Shown here: in pieces, positions 1 to 8,871 of the stretch | Position numbering within the stretch: position 1 is the first letter of the stretch | Layout of the letters: each line of letters begins with the position of its first letter | From: an uncultured Collinsella sp. | GTDB lineage: Bacteria > Actinomycetota > Coriobacteriia > Coriobacteriales > Coriobacteriaceae | Length of the DNA: 24,116 bases | NCBI GenBank assembly: GCA_902496275.1 | Contig: CABVAC010000028.1 | Span: 1 to 24,116, forward strand | Reading direction: 5' to 3' | The notes under the pieces: generated by a model | Seen by the model: the letters and a program-made list of their open reading frames with translations, nothing else | Database searches by the model: none | Told to the model about the DNA's origin: nothing | Position numbers and translations under genes: made by a program

Positions 1-58
1 CGCAGATACGTTTGATAGTGAAAGAGCAAGATCGCGGTCTCTTGGGGAGGAGACATCG

Positions 59-3000
59 ATGAAAGCGAATTCAGAAAAAACTAAGCAGAGTAAAAAAGCG
101 ACGCGCCGTGTACTGGCAGGCGTTTTGTGCGGAGCCTCCGTGTTGAGCCTGGTACTGTCGCTCGTCATGCCTCCGATCTCGCAGGCCATTGCCAACGATG
201 CCCAGGCGGGTTCTACCGAAGAAACTGTGACGGCGGGTGGTTCCTCAACTGAGTCTACTGATGTAGAAAACACCAACAACGGGGATACCGAAAACCAGAA
301 TAGTGACGACGCTGAGGGTGGCGAAGCCGACCCTTCAAATGGTGTTGAGCAAGGTCAGCTTGAAGGTAAGCTGCAGGCCGAAGATGGCGAGTTGTCGGAT
401 GGCAATGCCGTAATGCTGGCTGCGGAAGGCGGGCAGACTAAAACGGCATCCACTGAAATACGAACAGCTGACGAGTTGAAAAAACTGGCGAATGCAAGCG
501 GTGTTGCTAGCTTCAAGCTTATGAATGATGTCGGGACCAGCGAGACGATCACGCTCAACAACGGCAGCAATATCACGCTGGATCTAAACGGCTGCAAGAT
601 TAAGCATGCGAGTCAAGATCAGTCTTTGTTCAATATCACCGGTGGCACGACACTTACAATTAAGGATACTGATCCTGAGAAAGCGAGTGAAAGTGTCGAC
701 AAGGTCAAGCAGCTAAATGATCAGGATCAGACTTTAGATCGCGACAATTATGGTAAAGAAGCAGTGTTGTCTTACGACAATGGCATTCCGTCTAACCTTA
801 CCTACTATGTGACCCAATCGTCCCCGAGTGCAACAGACACAACCAAGACAACCGAGACGCTTTACAAACATAGCGTCGATATTAAAGGCGCCATCGTGGC
901 ATGCGGTGGCAATGAAAACCTGAAGCTCATCAACATCAATGGTGGTCATTTCAGTCTTGAGAACGGCGTGCTCACACAAGAGAAAGACTGCCATGTCCGA
1001 AACCTGGTGTACGCGGAGAATGAGTCGACCGTCAATATGAACGGTGGTTACGTTTGTGGAGGTTATTGTCGGTGGAGTGGTGCCGGTGCAGGAATATCTG
1101 TCAATAATAATTCGACTCTTAGCATTTCTAACGGCGTAATTGCTGGCAACTGCGCTCCTAGTGGCGGCGGTGTATATGCCAATAGATCTGCAGTCAAGGT
1201 GACCGGCGGCGTAATCTCCGGTAATAGCACTAACAGTAACGGATATGGTGGCGGCATCATGGCCGAAAATGGCGGCAGCGTTACTGTTTCCGACGGTTAC
1301 ATTACGAACAATCGCTATGCTAACTTCTGCTATAAAGATGGCGATGGTTGTCATGGCGGCGGCGGACTTGCTGCCATTAAGGGCGTCCATGTCACCATTT
1401 TCGGTGGCCAGATTACTGGCAACTATTCCGAGGAAGCTGGCGGCGGCGTTTACGTTACCAATATTTTTCAACAAGATAGTAGGGCATGGCTCGACATTAA
1501 AGGAGGAAATATTGCCTCTAACGTGAGCTATCGATCTGAAGGTGCCGGCATCCGAGTGGGCCAGAGGGTTGACGCGATGATTAACGGCCCTAAAGATAGT
1601 AACGGCACTAAAAAAAGTACAGTCTACATCACAAACAATCACTGCATGTCTCGCTTTGACTGGGGTGGCGGCGGCATCTTTGTTCAGGGTGATTCGAAAG
1701 ACGCGACTAACGCAGGCAGACTGTTTGTATACAACTCGTATATAAGCAGCAATACCGCTGGCGGCTATGGTGGCGGCGTTGCGGTCTGCCCATCGGGTAA
1801 GACCTTGGTAACGAACACTGAAGGCACGGCAATCTTTGGCAATAAGTCTGCCGGTGCTGATGATCATGGCGAAGATTATCCTAAACCTGCTTACGACAAA
1901 GCGAACAATTCCGGCAATGACAATGCGCCCCATCTTTCTGCCGGCAACGACGGTAAGGATCAAGACAAAGCCGCCTATTTGAAAGACGTTTTTCGTAACA
2001 ACGGCCATGCCGATTTCTTCCTCGCAGCGCATGATCACAATACGCCGATCGCAGTTGTGACTGGTGAGATGCTTGGTGGTGGAGACGCCCGGTACTCGGG
2101 AAGCATCGAACTTGAAAAAGCTATCAACATCCCCGCCAACGGTGCTGTTGGGGTAAAAAATAGCATCGGCCTGACCTCGGGTGTTATGGCCGAGGATGAG
2201 GCGGCGATTAATGCGCGGAATCAAGCGCAGAATGAAGCGACAACTTTCATCACGGGCAACTATTCCTGGGACCATGGTGGCGGCATCATGTCGAATGGCG
2301 ACCTGTACTTAGGCCAGCCTGCTGATACGTATGTCTATCCGAGTCTTAAGCTGAAAGCGACCAAAGCCCTGTCCGGCCGTGCTCTCAAAGAGGGGGAGTT
2401 CTCCTTTGCGGTTTACCGTAAAGATTCAGACAGCGCGACAGCGCCTTATTGGAATAACAAGACATTCAACAATGGTGACTGCACCTTTGTTGGGTCTGCC
2501 AAGAATAGCGCTGACGGTAACATCACCTTTGACCTTGGCGAACAGTTCTTAGCGAGTGGCACTGGCGAAATTACGTACTACTTGGTCGAAGATGCGGGCA
2601 AGGATCCTGATGTCGACTACGATCATGCTGTATATGAGATTAAGGTGACAGTCGAGGACCACACGACCGTGCTCATGTCTGTTCCGACGCAGAACGATCC
2701 GAATGCGACTAAAGACCTTAAGGTCCATAACTACACGATTAAAAGTGTGAATGTTAAGAATCTTGGGGCTTCAACTGCCTTGTCGAGCACTGTGCCAGCA
2801 GATGCTGACGGCTATTATTCGATTGCCAACTCCGATGGTTCAAAGACTTTCAACAACACGTACACTCTGTACACTTCCGACGGCTCCTGGACTCCTAAGG
2901 CGACTAAGGTCGTTAAGGGTGGCGAGATGAAGGAGTTTACGCTCGAGTTTGCGGATAACGAGAAGTTTGAAGACGCCAAGACGGTGAAGACAACGGCCGA

Positions 3001-3502
3001 CGGTACCAATAACCCCCAGACTCTGAGTTTTGTCGATAAAATCACGTACAAACTTAATGACCTCAACAAGGGCGAGGACCCTACTGGTCGTGGCGCTTCT
3101 AAGACCTTCACCTATTACGTTCGCGAACAGCAGCTGACCACACCGTTCACGAACTACAAATACGACAAGTCGGTCTACAAGATCACGGTCACGGCAACTG
3201 ATCAGTCTGATAAGACGATCAAGTGCGATGTGACCTACACCAAGATCGTCAATGCCGATGGCAAGGATATCCCCGAGAAAGAGCAAAAGCCGGTCACCTA
3301 CGTTCCAGCTAAGGACGAGGCCACTGGCAAGGAACAGAGCGTTCCGGTCTTCACCAACACCTACTCCACCTCTTTGCCCCTTTCTGGTATGTCGGGCGTC
3401 ACTCTGACGTACCTTGCCGGCGCGGCGGTGCTTTGCGCTGCTGCGGCCTGGATGCACATTCGTCGCAAGGCGAATGCGAAGGGAGGTAAGCGTCGTGAAT
3501 AA
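59..3502 (+). CDS. Large LPLSG-anchored beta-helix surface protein, probable pilus tip adhesin
   Basis: A 1147-aa cell-wall-anchored surface protein. The start ATG has a strong ribosome binding site (GGGAGG, 45-50, 8 nt spacing). Residues 1-45 are a lysine/arginine-rich, hydrophobic signal peptide. Residues about 46-125 are a low-complexity acidic, Ser/Thr/Asn-rich stalk. Residues about 135-755 carry many degenerate Gly-Gly-Gly-Val/Ile turns followed by Ile-x-x-Asn rungs, typical of a right-handed parallel beta-helix (pectate-lyase-like) adhesin. Two FctA/Spy0128-like pilin domains follow (about 760-895 and 930-1104), each ending in a YxIxVTV strand. The tail has LPLSG (1106-1110), a hydrophobic helix and a basic end, a sortase sorting signal. 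As first gene of a pilin set it is probably the tip adhesin; the ligand is unknown. The last bases overlap the next gene, so the two are probably co-translated. The bulk of the gene is visibly less GC-rich than its downstream neighbour. Confidence 0.9.
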   Translation: MKANSEKTKQSKKATRRVLAGVLCGASVLSLVLSLVMPPISQAIANDAQAGSTEETVTAGGSSTESTDVENTNNGDTENQNSDDAEGGEADPSNGVEQGQLEGKLQAEDGELSDGNAVMLAAEGGQTKTASTEIRTADELKKLANASGVASFKLMNDVGTSETITLNNGSNITLDLNGCKIKHASQDQSLFNITGGTTLTIKDTDPEKASESVDKVKQLNDQDQTLDRDNYGKEAVLSYDNGIPSNLTYYVTQSSPSATDTTKTTETLYKHSVDIKGAIVACGGNENLKLININGGHFSLENGVLTQEKDCHVRNLVYAENESTVNMNGGYVCGGYCRWSGAGAGISVNNNSTLSISNGVIAGNCAPSGGGVYANRSAVKVTGGVISGNSTNSNGYGGGIMAENGGSVTVSDGYITNNRYANFCYKDGDGCHGGGGLAAIKGVHVTIFGGQITGNYSEEAGGGVYVTNIFQQDSRAWLDIKGGNIASNVSYRSEGAGIRVGQRVDAMINGPKDSNGTKKSTVYITNNHCMSRFDWGGGGIFVQGDSKDATNAGRLFVYNSYISSNTAGGYGGGVAVCPSGKTLVTNTEGTAIFGNKSAGADDHGEDYPKPAYDKANNSGNDNAPHLSAGNDGKDQDKAAYLKDVFRNNGHADFFLAAHDHNTPIAVVTGEMLGGGDARYSGSIELEKAINIPANGAVGVKNSIGLTSGVMAEDEAAINARNQAQNEATTFITGNYSWDHGGGIMSNGDLYLGQPADTYVYPSLKLKATKALSGRALKEGEFSFAVYRKDSDSATAPYWNNKTFNNGDCTFVGSAKNSADGNITFDLGEQFLASGTGEITYYLVEDAGKDPDVDYDHAVYEIKVTVEDHTTVLMSVPTQNDPNATKDLKVHNYTIKSVNVKNLGASTALSSTVPADADGYYSIANSDGSKTFNNTYTLYTSDGSWTPKATKVVKGGEMKEFTLEFADNEKFEDAKTVKTTADGTNNPQTLSFVDKITYKLNDLNKGEDPTGRGASKTFTYYVREQQLTTPFTNYKYDKSVYKITVTATDQSDKTIKCDVTYTKIVNADGKDIPEKEQKPVTYVPAKDEATGKEQSVPVFTNTYSTSLPLSGMSGVTLTYLAGAAVLCAAAAWMHIRRKANAKGGKRRE

Positions 3503-5165
3503 GAAAGTTTGCTCCTTCCCGATCTTGTTTGCGCTGCTTGCCCTCGTGATCGGCACCTGCGCGGTTGTGTTCCCCGCTTCCGCGCAGGCCGCGCCGACCT
3601 CGACCGGTTCCATCACGGTGAGCGGCACCGTGGCGCGCAGCTACGACGCCTACCAGATCTTTAGCGCCAACGTCGTCGACGGCGACAGCGACGCCAAGAT
3701 CGCCACCGACCTCGTCTGGGCAAGCGGCACCGCGCGCGACGCCGCGCTGCCTGTGCTGCACAGCGCCGGCATGCCCAATTCCCAGGCCACCGCGCAGGAA
3801 GCTGCCGAGTGGCTCAACACCGATTCCCACCTTACGAGCGCGCTGAGCGCACAGCTCGCTCGTTCCCTCCAGAGCTCTGGTGCCGTGTCCGTGGCCCTTA
3901 ACGCGGGCACAGCGGCCGAGCTACCCTGCGGCTACTGGCTCATCGTCGCCGACGACGACGCCATCGCCCAGGGCGAGGCCGGCACCGCGCCGATCATGGC
4001 CCTGGTCGGCGGCAGCGCCGTCACCGTCAAGCCCAAGGCGGCGACCCCCAAGGTGTCCAAGCACGTGCTGGAGGACGGCACCGCCGCCTGGCAGAAGGCC
4101 GCCGACGCCACGGTTGCCGACGACCTGTACTGGCGCCTCTCTGCCACGGTCCCGGCCGGGCTCACCGCCTACGACACCTATACGGTGCAGTTCGTCGACA
4201 CCATGAGCGCGGGGCTCGACCCCTCCAAGGTGGCCGTGAGCATGCGCGTGTACGTGGCGGCGGGCGCGGACGGCGGCTTTGACGCGGTCCAGACCGGCAA
4301 GGACGGTCGCGTCGGCACTGAGCCCGCGAAGGGCTGGACCGACATCACGGCCCAGTGCGCCACCAAGGTAGCGGCGGACGGCAAGACCTTCACCGTGCGC
4401 ACCGGCGACCTCATCGCCGCGCTCGGCGGGGTAGACGCCTTTACCGCGGGCGCCCGAGTGGTCGCCGTGTACAATGCGCCGCTCAACAGCGCATGCAACC
4501 ACGGCATCGCGAAGGGCAACCCCAACGAGGTCTACCTGCGCTACCCGCGCTCTCCCTTTGCCGACCAGTCCGGCGACGCCGGCTTCACCCGCACGCCGAG
4601 CGACGATGCGTGCGCCTACACCTGGGATCTCGCGCTCACCAAGCGCGGCAGCGACGGCGACAAGCCGCTTGCCGGGGCGGTCCTGAGCATCGCCGACGAC
4701 CGCGGTCGCACGCTGGCGGCCGACGGCACGTGGGATGCGGAGGGCAAGGCCACCGTCACCACGGGCGAGGACGGCCGCGTGACCGTCTCGGGCGTGGACT
4801 CGGGCAAGCTGGAGGTCCGCGAGCTCAAGGCGCCCAAGGGCTACACCGCCTTTGAGGGCATGCGCTCCGTGACGGTCAAGGCCGAGGGTCTGGACGTCGA
4901 CCAGGTGGCCGCCGCCAAGCCCAAGCTCACCATCACGGCCGAGTCGCCCCTGCGTGCCGACAGCGCGGATGGGTCGACGGGCAGCCTGGAGGCGTCGCTC
5001 ATCAACACGCCCACCGGCACACCCCCTAGCATTACCACCGGAGGCTTTATGCCCTCGACTGGCGATATGGCAATGTACGCCGTGGCCGCCGCAGCGGTCG
5101 CCGGAGTCGCGCTCATCGTGGTCGCGCTCCTGGTCAAGCGGGGAGGTGGCAGCCATAAAGAGTAG
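3495..5165 (+). CDS. SpaA-type accessory/basal pilin with MPSTG sorting signal
   Basis: A 556-aa pilin subunit. The frame is open further upstream, but GTG at 3495 is preferred: GGGAGG at 3481-3486 precedes it and it starts a clean signal peptide (N-K-K, hydrophobic stretch, A-Q-A-A-P cleavage region). It overlaps the upstream stop by 8 nt, suggesting translational coupling. The N-terminal domain has the phrase VGGSAVTVKPK (Lys181), which resembles the pilin VxVYPK lysine motif. A fimbrial isopeptide D2-type domain (about 185-365) and a Cna_B/SpaA-type domain (about 375-455, E-box Glu443 in LEVRE) follow. The sorting signal is MPSTG (519-523) rather than LPxTG, then a membrane helix and basic tail. 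It shares its domain order with the LPLTG pilin downstream, so they are probably paralogues. A basal or minor subunit role is inferred from order and the different sorting motif. GC content is much higher than in the two flanking pilin genes. Confidence 0.88.
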   Translation: MNKKVCSFPILFALLALVIGTCAVVFPASAQAAPTSTGSITVSGTVARSYDAYQIFSANVVDGDSDAKIATDLVWASGTARDAALPVLHSAGMPNSQATAQEAAEWLNTDSHLTSALSAQLARSLQSSGAVSVALNAGTAAELPCGYWLIVADDDAIAQGEAGTAPIMALVGGSAVTVKPKAATPKVSKHVLEDGTAAWQKAADATVADDLYWRLSATVPAGLTAYDTYTVQFVDTMSAGLDPSKVAVSMRVYVAAGADGGFDAVQTGKDGRVGTEPAKGWTDITAQCATKVAADGKTFTVRTGDLIAALGGVDAFTAGARVVAVYNAPLNSACNHGIAKGNPNEVYLRYPRSPFADQSGDAGFTRTPSDDACAYTWDLALTKRGSDGDKPLAGAVLSIADDRGRTLAADGTWDAEGKATVTTGEDGRVTVSGVDSGKLEVRELKAPKGYTAFEGMRSVTVKAEGLDVDQVAAAKPKLTITAESPLRADSADGSTGSLEASLINTPTGTPPSITTGGFMPSTGDMAMYAVAAAAVAGVALIVVALLVKRGGGSHKE

Positions 5166-5273
5166 CTGGCAGCCCCACAGAGAGCGGGGCGAGACGTAGC
5201 GAAGCAGATGCTAAGACACAGACAAATGATGACCGATCGAATGAGAACCAAACGGAAAACGGAGGAAAAGAAG

Positions 5274-7085
5274 ATGAGCATGAGCAAGAACATCGCACGC
5301 CTGGCAGTGACAGCAGGCCTCACCGCAGCCCTGAGCTTCGGTGGCGTGATGGCCCCGGTGACCATGGCGTTTGCGGCCGAGGGTGACGGCAGCATCACCA
5401 TTAGTCAGGCCGAGAAAAACGATGGCACCACGTTCAAGGCGTACCAGATCTTTAAGGCTACGGTGACCGACACTGAAAACGGTGGCAAGACCGCTCAGAA
5501 CATCACGTGGGCGAGCGATACGGTTAGCATGAAGGTGATTGATGCCATTAGGAAAGACTGGAAGGGTTATGACGGCTTGGAGGTTAAGGATCAGCTGTCT
5601 GACAAACCTACTGCCCAGGAAGTAGCCGACTTCCTCATGGCACATGCGGGTTCCACTACTGCAGGATCAACATCGACTGATGGAACGCGAATCGCTACCA
5701 ACAATGTTCTCTACGCAGTTGCGAATGCCGTTAAGAGTGAGAAACCTGCCGCGACTAACATCCCTACTGGTAATTCTTGGACTCCTAATCTGGCGAATGG
5801 CAACGGTTACTACCTGTTTGTGACCAGCGATCTCGATTCGACCAAGCCGAACACTGGCACGTCCCCGATCTTTGCAGTCGTGGGTGGTAGTGCCGTGACT
5901 GTCCATGAGAAGACCAGCATCCCCACGGTTGAGAAAAAGATCCTCGATGATTCTAAGGTGAAGGGCGGTGACATTACCGGCGAGACTGACTGGGTGGACG
6001 CTGCCGACTCCCAGATCGGCCAGGAGGTCAACTACCGGCTCACCGGTACGATTGCGGACAACTACGATAGCTACGACACCTATTCCTACAAGTTCAAGGA
6101 TCAGCTGACGGACGGTCTCGACTACATCACTGACTCGATCAGCGTTTATGCGCTGAATAATGGTGAATACACCGAGATTAATCCGACTAGCTACGATGTG
6201 GATGCCCCTTCTGAGTCAAATCAGCGTGTTTTGACAGTTAACTTTAATGGAACCAATGGGCTGAAGTCAGCCACCGCGAAAAATGGCGGAACGCTTACGA
6301 TCAATGCCAACACCAATATTGTTGTCTTCTACAAGGCAAAGCTCAACGCAAAGGCGGTTATTGCAGGGGCTAACAACAAGCTGGAGGGCAACCCCAATAC
6401 TGTTACGCTCGAGTATTCTAACAACCCCATGGTCGCAGGTACTGGCACCTCGGAATCCGATATGGTCAAGGACTACACCTACGGCCTCAAGATCAACAAG
6501 GTTGACCTTGGCACTGAGAAGGCGCTGGAAGGTGCTACGTTCACCATCGCAGCTGGTGACACAACTAACGGTGACGTGAACAGCGCAAACGTTAAATATG
6601 TCAAGAGTGACGGCACTTTGAGCGACAACAAGGTTGAGCTTTCGATGAACCCCGATGGTGTCATTACGCTTACCGGTCTCGATGCTGGCGTCTATACGGT
6701 CACGGAAACTTCTGCTCCCGATGGTTACACCAAGGTCGAACCCTTCACCTTCGAGATCAAGCCGACCATGAACGCCATTGATCCGAACGCTGGTCTTACT
6801 GCGCTCTCTGGCACGCTTGATAGCAAGAACCAGAGTGACAAGGTCATCGCTGGCCTTACCGATGAGAAAGCCGGTGATAACAGGCTAACGGCGCAGGCCG
6901 GCTCGGACAAGGTCACCGATGGCTACTTCAACATCACCGTTGGCGATACCAAGCAGGTTGGCCTCCCGCTGACCGGTCTCAACGGCGTGACCTTCACCTG
7001 GATCGCTGGTGGCGCGGTGCTGTGCATCGGCGTGGCGCACCTCATCCGCAGCCGTAAGCAGGCTGAAGAGTCCGAGCAGGAGTAA
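5274..7085 (+). CDS. Major backbone pilin, SpaA-type, LPLTG-anchored
   Basis: A 603-aa fimbrial backbone protein. The start is ATG 5274, 8 nt after GGAGG (5261-5265); the frame runs upstream to 5208 but without a comparable site. Residues 1-35 are a signal peptide ending near A-F-A-A-E. The N-terminal domain holds GYYLFV and VGGSAVTVHEK with Lys213, the likely pilin-motif lysine used by the class C sortase to join subunits. A D2-type isopeptide domain follows (about 215-390) with NPNTVTLEYSNNP near its end. A Cna_B-like domain (about 400-500) has the E-box YTVTE (Glu478), expected to catalyse an internal isopeptide bond. LPLTG (564-568), a hydrophobic helix and a basic/acidic tail complete the sorting signal. 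A strong terminator lies about 100 bp downstream. The major-subunit role is inferred from motif completeness. Confidence 0.9.
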   Translation: MSMSKNIARLAVTAGLTAALSFGGVMAPVTMAFAAEGDGSITISQAEKNDGTTFKAYQIFKATVTDTENGGKTAQNITWASDTVSMKVIDAIRKDWKGYDGLEVKDQLSDKPTAQEVADFLMAHAGSTTAGSTSTDGTRIATNNVLYAVANAVKSEKPAATNIPTGNSWTPNLANGNGYYLFVTSDLDSTKPNTGTSPIFAVVGGSAVTVHEKTSIPTVEKKILDDSKVKGGDITGETDWVDAADSQIGQEVNYRLTGTIADNYDSYDTYSYKFKDQLTDGLDYITDSISVYALNNGEYTEINPTSYDVDAPSESNQRVLTVNFNGTNGLKSATAKNGGTLTINANTNIVVFYKAKLNAKAVIAGANNKLEGNPNTVTLEYSNNPMVAGTGTSESDMVKDYTYGLKINKVDLGTEKALEGATFTIAAGDTTNGDVNSANVKYVKSDGTLSDNKVELSMNPDGVITLTGLDAGVYTVTETSAPDGYTKVEPFTFEIKPTMNAIDPNAGLTALSGTLDSKNQSDKVIAGLTDEKAGDNRLTAQAGSDKVTDGYFNITVGDTKQVGLPLTGLNGVTFTWIAGGAVLCIGVAHLIRSRKQAEESEQE

Positions 7086-7185
7086 CGCTCACTCACCCAT
7101 CCCTTTGGCAGGTGGGATGTGATGGCCATGAGACTTGCGGACACTTTTCTCGTCCATCCACGTTCTTGCTTTGCCATTCTCTTTT

Positions 7186-7222
7186 CGGGGCAGACTCCGC
7201 ACTGGAGTCTGCCCCGTTTTTT
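7186..7222 (+). terminator. Intrinsic terminator after the pilin genes
   Basis: A perfect 13-bp stem, CGGGGCAGACTCC (7186-7198) with GGAGTCTGCCCCG (7204-7216), a 5-nt loop and six T residues. It should stop most transcription from the pilin operon before the sortase gene. Confidence 0.92.
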
Positions 7223-7628
7223 GGACAACACAGGCAGCCTCCACCGTCCGATGCGGACTCATCCGTCATCGCGTTTCTTGACTCGTACGAGGTTCGGTTT
7301 AAGGTCCGTAGGCGCACGCGCGGTGCGGACGGCAGAAGGCATTTGCGCCGCAACAAGCGCAAATAAGAATGCCCGGGGGTCGGATCCCGGGCATTTAACA
7401 AAAGCTGAAAACTAGGCCGCCCGCGCTCTCGTACACTTACGCGGGGTGCGTCGTTTTCTATTGACATTGTATCCCGAATCGCTCAGCCGATTCGGGACAT
7501 TTTGAAAACTCAAATGCGGGCCCATACTCGCACTGCGCAATGCTGCCAGGCTGCGTTGTCCGGCGCGGAAGCTCGCTAATCGGCTATTATTTGTTCAGAC
7601 AACCTGAGCTGTAAAGGAGTGACCGGCG
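7223..7628. other. Non-coding gap with three further hairpins, upstream of the sortase gene
   Basis: About 400 bp with no convincing gene. Three perfect inverted repeats are visible: ATTTGCGC (7341-7348) with GCGCAAAT (7357-7364); AATGCCCGGG (7368-7377) with CCCGGGCATT (7386-7395); TCCCGAATCG (7472-7481) with CGATTCGGGA (7488-7497). None has a clean T-run, so they are not typical intrinsic terminators. A TATTAT box (7585-7590) lies 39 nt before the sortase start and could be a -10 element, but no good -35 matches it. The stretch may include a leader RNA or a small RNA; nothing in the sequence settles that. Confidence 0.6.
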
Positions 7629-8567
7629 ATGGTGCAGGGCGCCAAACATATGAAGAGCAATAACGCCGCGGACAACGGTGGCTCAAGTCCTCAGCCCCAA
7701 CCTCAGCCAAAGCCCAAGCGCCGCCGCAAGCGACTGCCGCGCTGGGCCGATCGGCTCATCACCATCGTCATCATCCTTATTGGCGTGGGCCTTATGACCT
7801 GGCCGTGGATCTTGGACCGGCTCGAGGCCTCGGGCGTGTTCAACCAGATCAGCACGGTGTCCAGCACCGTGGACGCGCTGTCTGCCGAGGAGCGCGAGCG
7901 CATCCTGCTCCAGGCGCGCTCCTTTAACGAGCAGCTGGCGGGCGAGGCCACCGAGCTTCCCGCCGACCAGATCGAGCCCTACGCTCAGCAGCTCATCTTT
8001 GACCGTGACCCCATGATGAGTTGGGTCGAGATCCCCTCCATCGACGTGAGCATGCCCATCTACCACGGCACGAGCGAGGAAGTCCTTATGGCGGGCGTCG
8101 GCCACCTGGAGGGCACGAGCCTGCCGGTGGGCGGCACCTCGACGCATTGCGTGCTCACCGCGCACTCGGGCATGCGCAACCTGAGTATGTTCGACGACAT
8201 ACACTCGCTGGAGCCCGGCGACCTGGTGCTACTGCACACCATGAATAAGACGCTCGCCTACAAGATGGTGGACTCTGAGGTCGTGCTGCCCGAGGAGATG
8301 GAGTCGCTGACCATCGAGCCCGGCGCCGACAAGGTGACGCTCGTCACCTGCACGCCCTACGGCGTGAACGACCATCGCCTGCTGGTGCATTGCGTGCGCA
8401 CCAAGTACAGCAAGAAGGACGTCGACAAGCAAAAGTCGCTGGCCGGCCGCCACTGGGGCAAGCGCGAGTTCGCCGTGCTCATCGTGGTCGTGGCCATTGT
8501 GCTGTTGCTGCTGGACATCGTGATCCACGCGGTCCGCAAGCGCCGCAAGGCCAAGGCCTCGGCATAA
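7629..8567 (+). CDS. Class C (pilin-polymerising) sortase
   Basis: A 312-aa membrane-bound transpeptidase that cleaves LPxTG-type motifs and joins pilins through a lysine side chain. The start ATG follows AGGAG (7615-7619). The order is: basic Pro/Lys-rich cytoplasmic N-terminus, one membrane helix (about 38-58), a helical linker, the sortase domain from about residue 128, and a second membrane helix near the C-terminus (about 277-298) with a basic tail; two membrane helices fit class C. Family phrases include VGHLEGTSLPVGG. The catalytic triad is His179 (LTAHSGM), Cys241 (TLVTCTPYG) and Arg250 (NDHRLLVH). A class C 'lid' normally carries Asp-Pro-aromatic; only DRDPM just before the domain is seen, so the lid may be unusual or absent. 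The partner substrates are probably the three upstream surface proteins. It is separated from them by a terminator, so it is likely transcribed at least partly on its own. Confidence 0.93.
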   Translation: MVQGAKHMKSNNAADNGGSSPQPQPQPKPKRRRKRLPRWADRLITIVIILIGVGLMTWPWILDRLEASGVFNQISTVSSTVDALSAEERERILLQARSFNEQLAGEATELPADQIEPYAQQLIFDRDPMMSWVEIPSIDVSMPIYHGTSEEVLMAGVGHLEGTSLPVGGTSTHCVLTAHSGMRNLSMFDDIHSLEPGDLVLLHTMNKTLAYKMVDSEVVLPEEMESLTIEPGADKVTLVTCTPYGVNDHRLLVHCVRTKYSKKDVDKQKSLAGRHWGKREFAVLIVVVAIVLLLLDIVIHAVRKRRKAKASA

Positions 8568-8579
8568 GACATCGTTCAG

Positions 8580-8616
8580 AACCGCCACAAAGGGGACAGA
8601 CACCTTTGTGGTGGTT
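8580..8616. repeat. REP-like palindrome with ACAAAGGGG...CCTTTGT core
   Basis: A perfect 14-bp stem, AACCGCCACAAAGG (8580-8593) with CCTTTGTGGTGGTT (8603-8616), around GGACAGACA, 12 bp after the sortase stop. There is no T-run. It shares its core with the palindrome at 19028-19060, also just after the stop of a gene, so the two look like members of one dispersed intergenic family. It may stabilise the mRNA 3' end. Confidence 0.7.
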
Positions 8617-8629
8617 GGGGCTTCCAAAC

Positions 8630-8686
8630 CATCACAACATTCGATGAAAATCGCGATTTTGACGATAAACGTCGAATGTTGTGATG
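8630..8686. repeat. Nested palindrome, 15-bp perfect stem enclosing an inner palindrome
   Basis: CATCACAACATTCGA (8630-8644) pairs perfectly with TCGAATGTTGTGATG (8672-8686). Inside lies the 14-bp palindrome AAAATCGCGATTTT (8647-8660). It ends one base before a 21-bp tandem repeat. No function is assigned. Confidence 0.75.
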
Positions 8687-8687
8687 C

Positions 8688-8780
8688 TTTTCGCTGCGGG
8701 CGGGACGGTTTCCGTTGTGGGCGGGATGGTTTTCGCTATGGGCGACGCGGTCTTCGCTGTGGACGGTGCGGTTTCGCTGC
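8688..8780. repeat. 21-bp imperfect tandem repeat, about 4.4 copies
   Basis: Four consecutive 21-bp units (8688-8708, 8709-8729, 8730-8750, 8751-8771) and a partial fifth to 8780. The consensus begins TTTTCGCTGTGGGCGGGA and ends CGG. Because 21 is a multiple of three, every unit reads as seven codons and several overlapping frames stay open; none has a convincing start or composition, so the repeat is treated as non-coding. Confidence 0.85.
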
Positions 8781-8871
8781 AGAACCGCCGACTCGCGCCC
8801 TGCCAACCGCCGTCCTCGTTACGTTTTCGCTGCATTTGGGTAAAGCACCTGCTCCAAGCGGCGTTGCCTTG

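Noticed and set aside
734..2275. 513-aa antisense open frame inside the adhesin gene
   Set aside because: It mirrors the Gly/Asn-rich repeats of the sense gene, has no ribosome binding site or recognisable domain, and the sense protein has a full set of motifs.
3921..5156. 411-aa antisense open frame inside the MPSTG pilin gene
   Set aside because: High GC at third positions leaves the opposite strand open; composition is rich in Arg/Gly/His/Ala as expected of a shadow.
7368..7395. tRNA T-arm-like GGGTCGGATCCC segment
   Set aside because: No acceptor stem, anticodon arm or CCA could be fitted around it; it is a simple hairpin.
7112..7415. Two small plus-strand frames (84 and 98 aa)
   Set aside because: Both run straight through the intrinsic terminator at 7186-7222 and further hairpins, with no good ribosome binding site.
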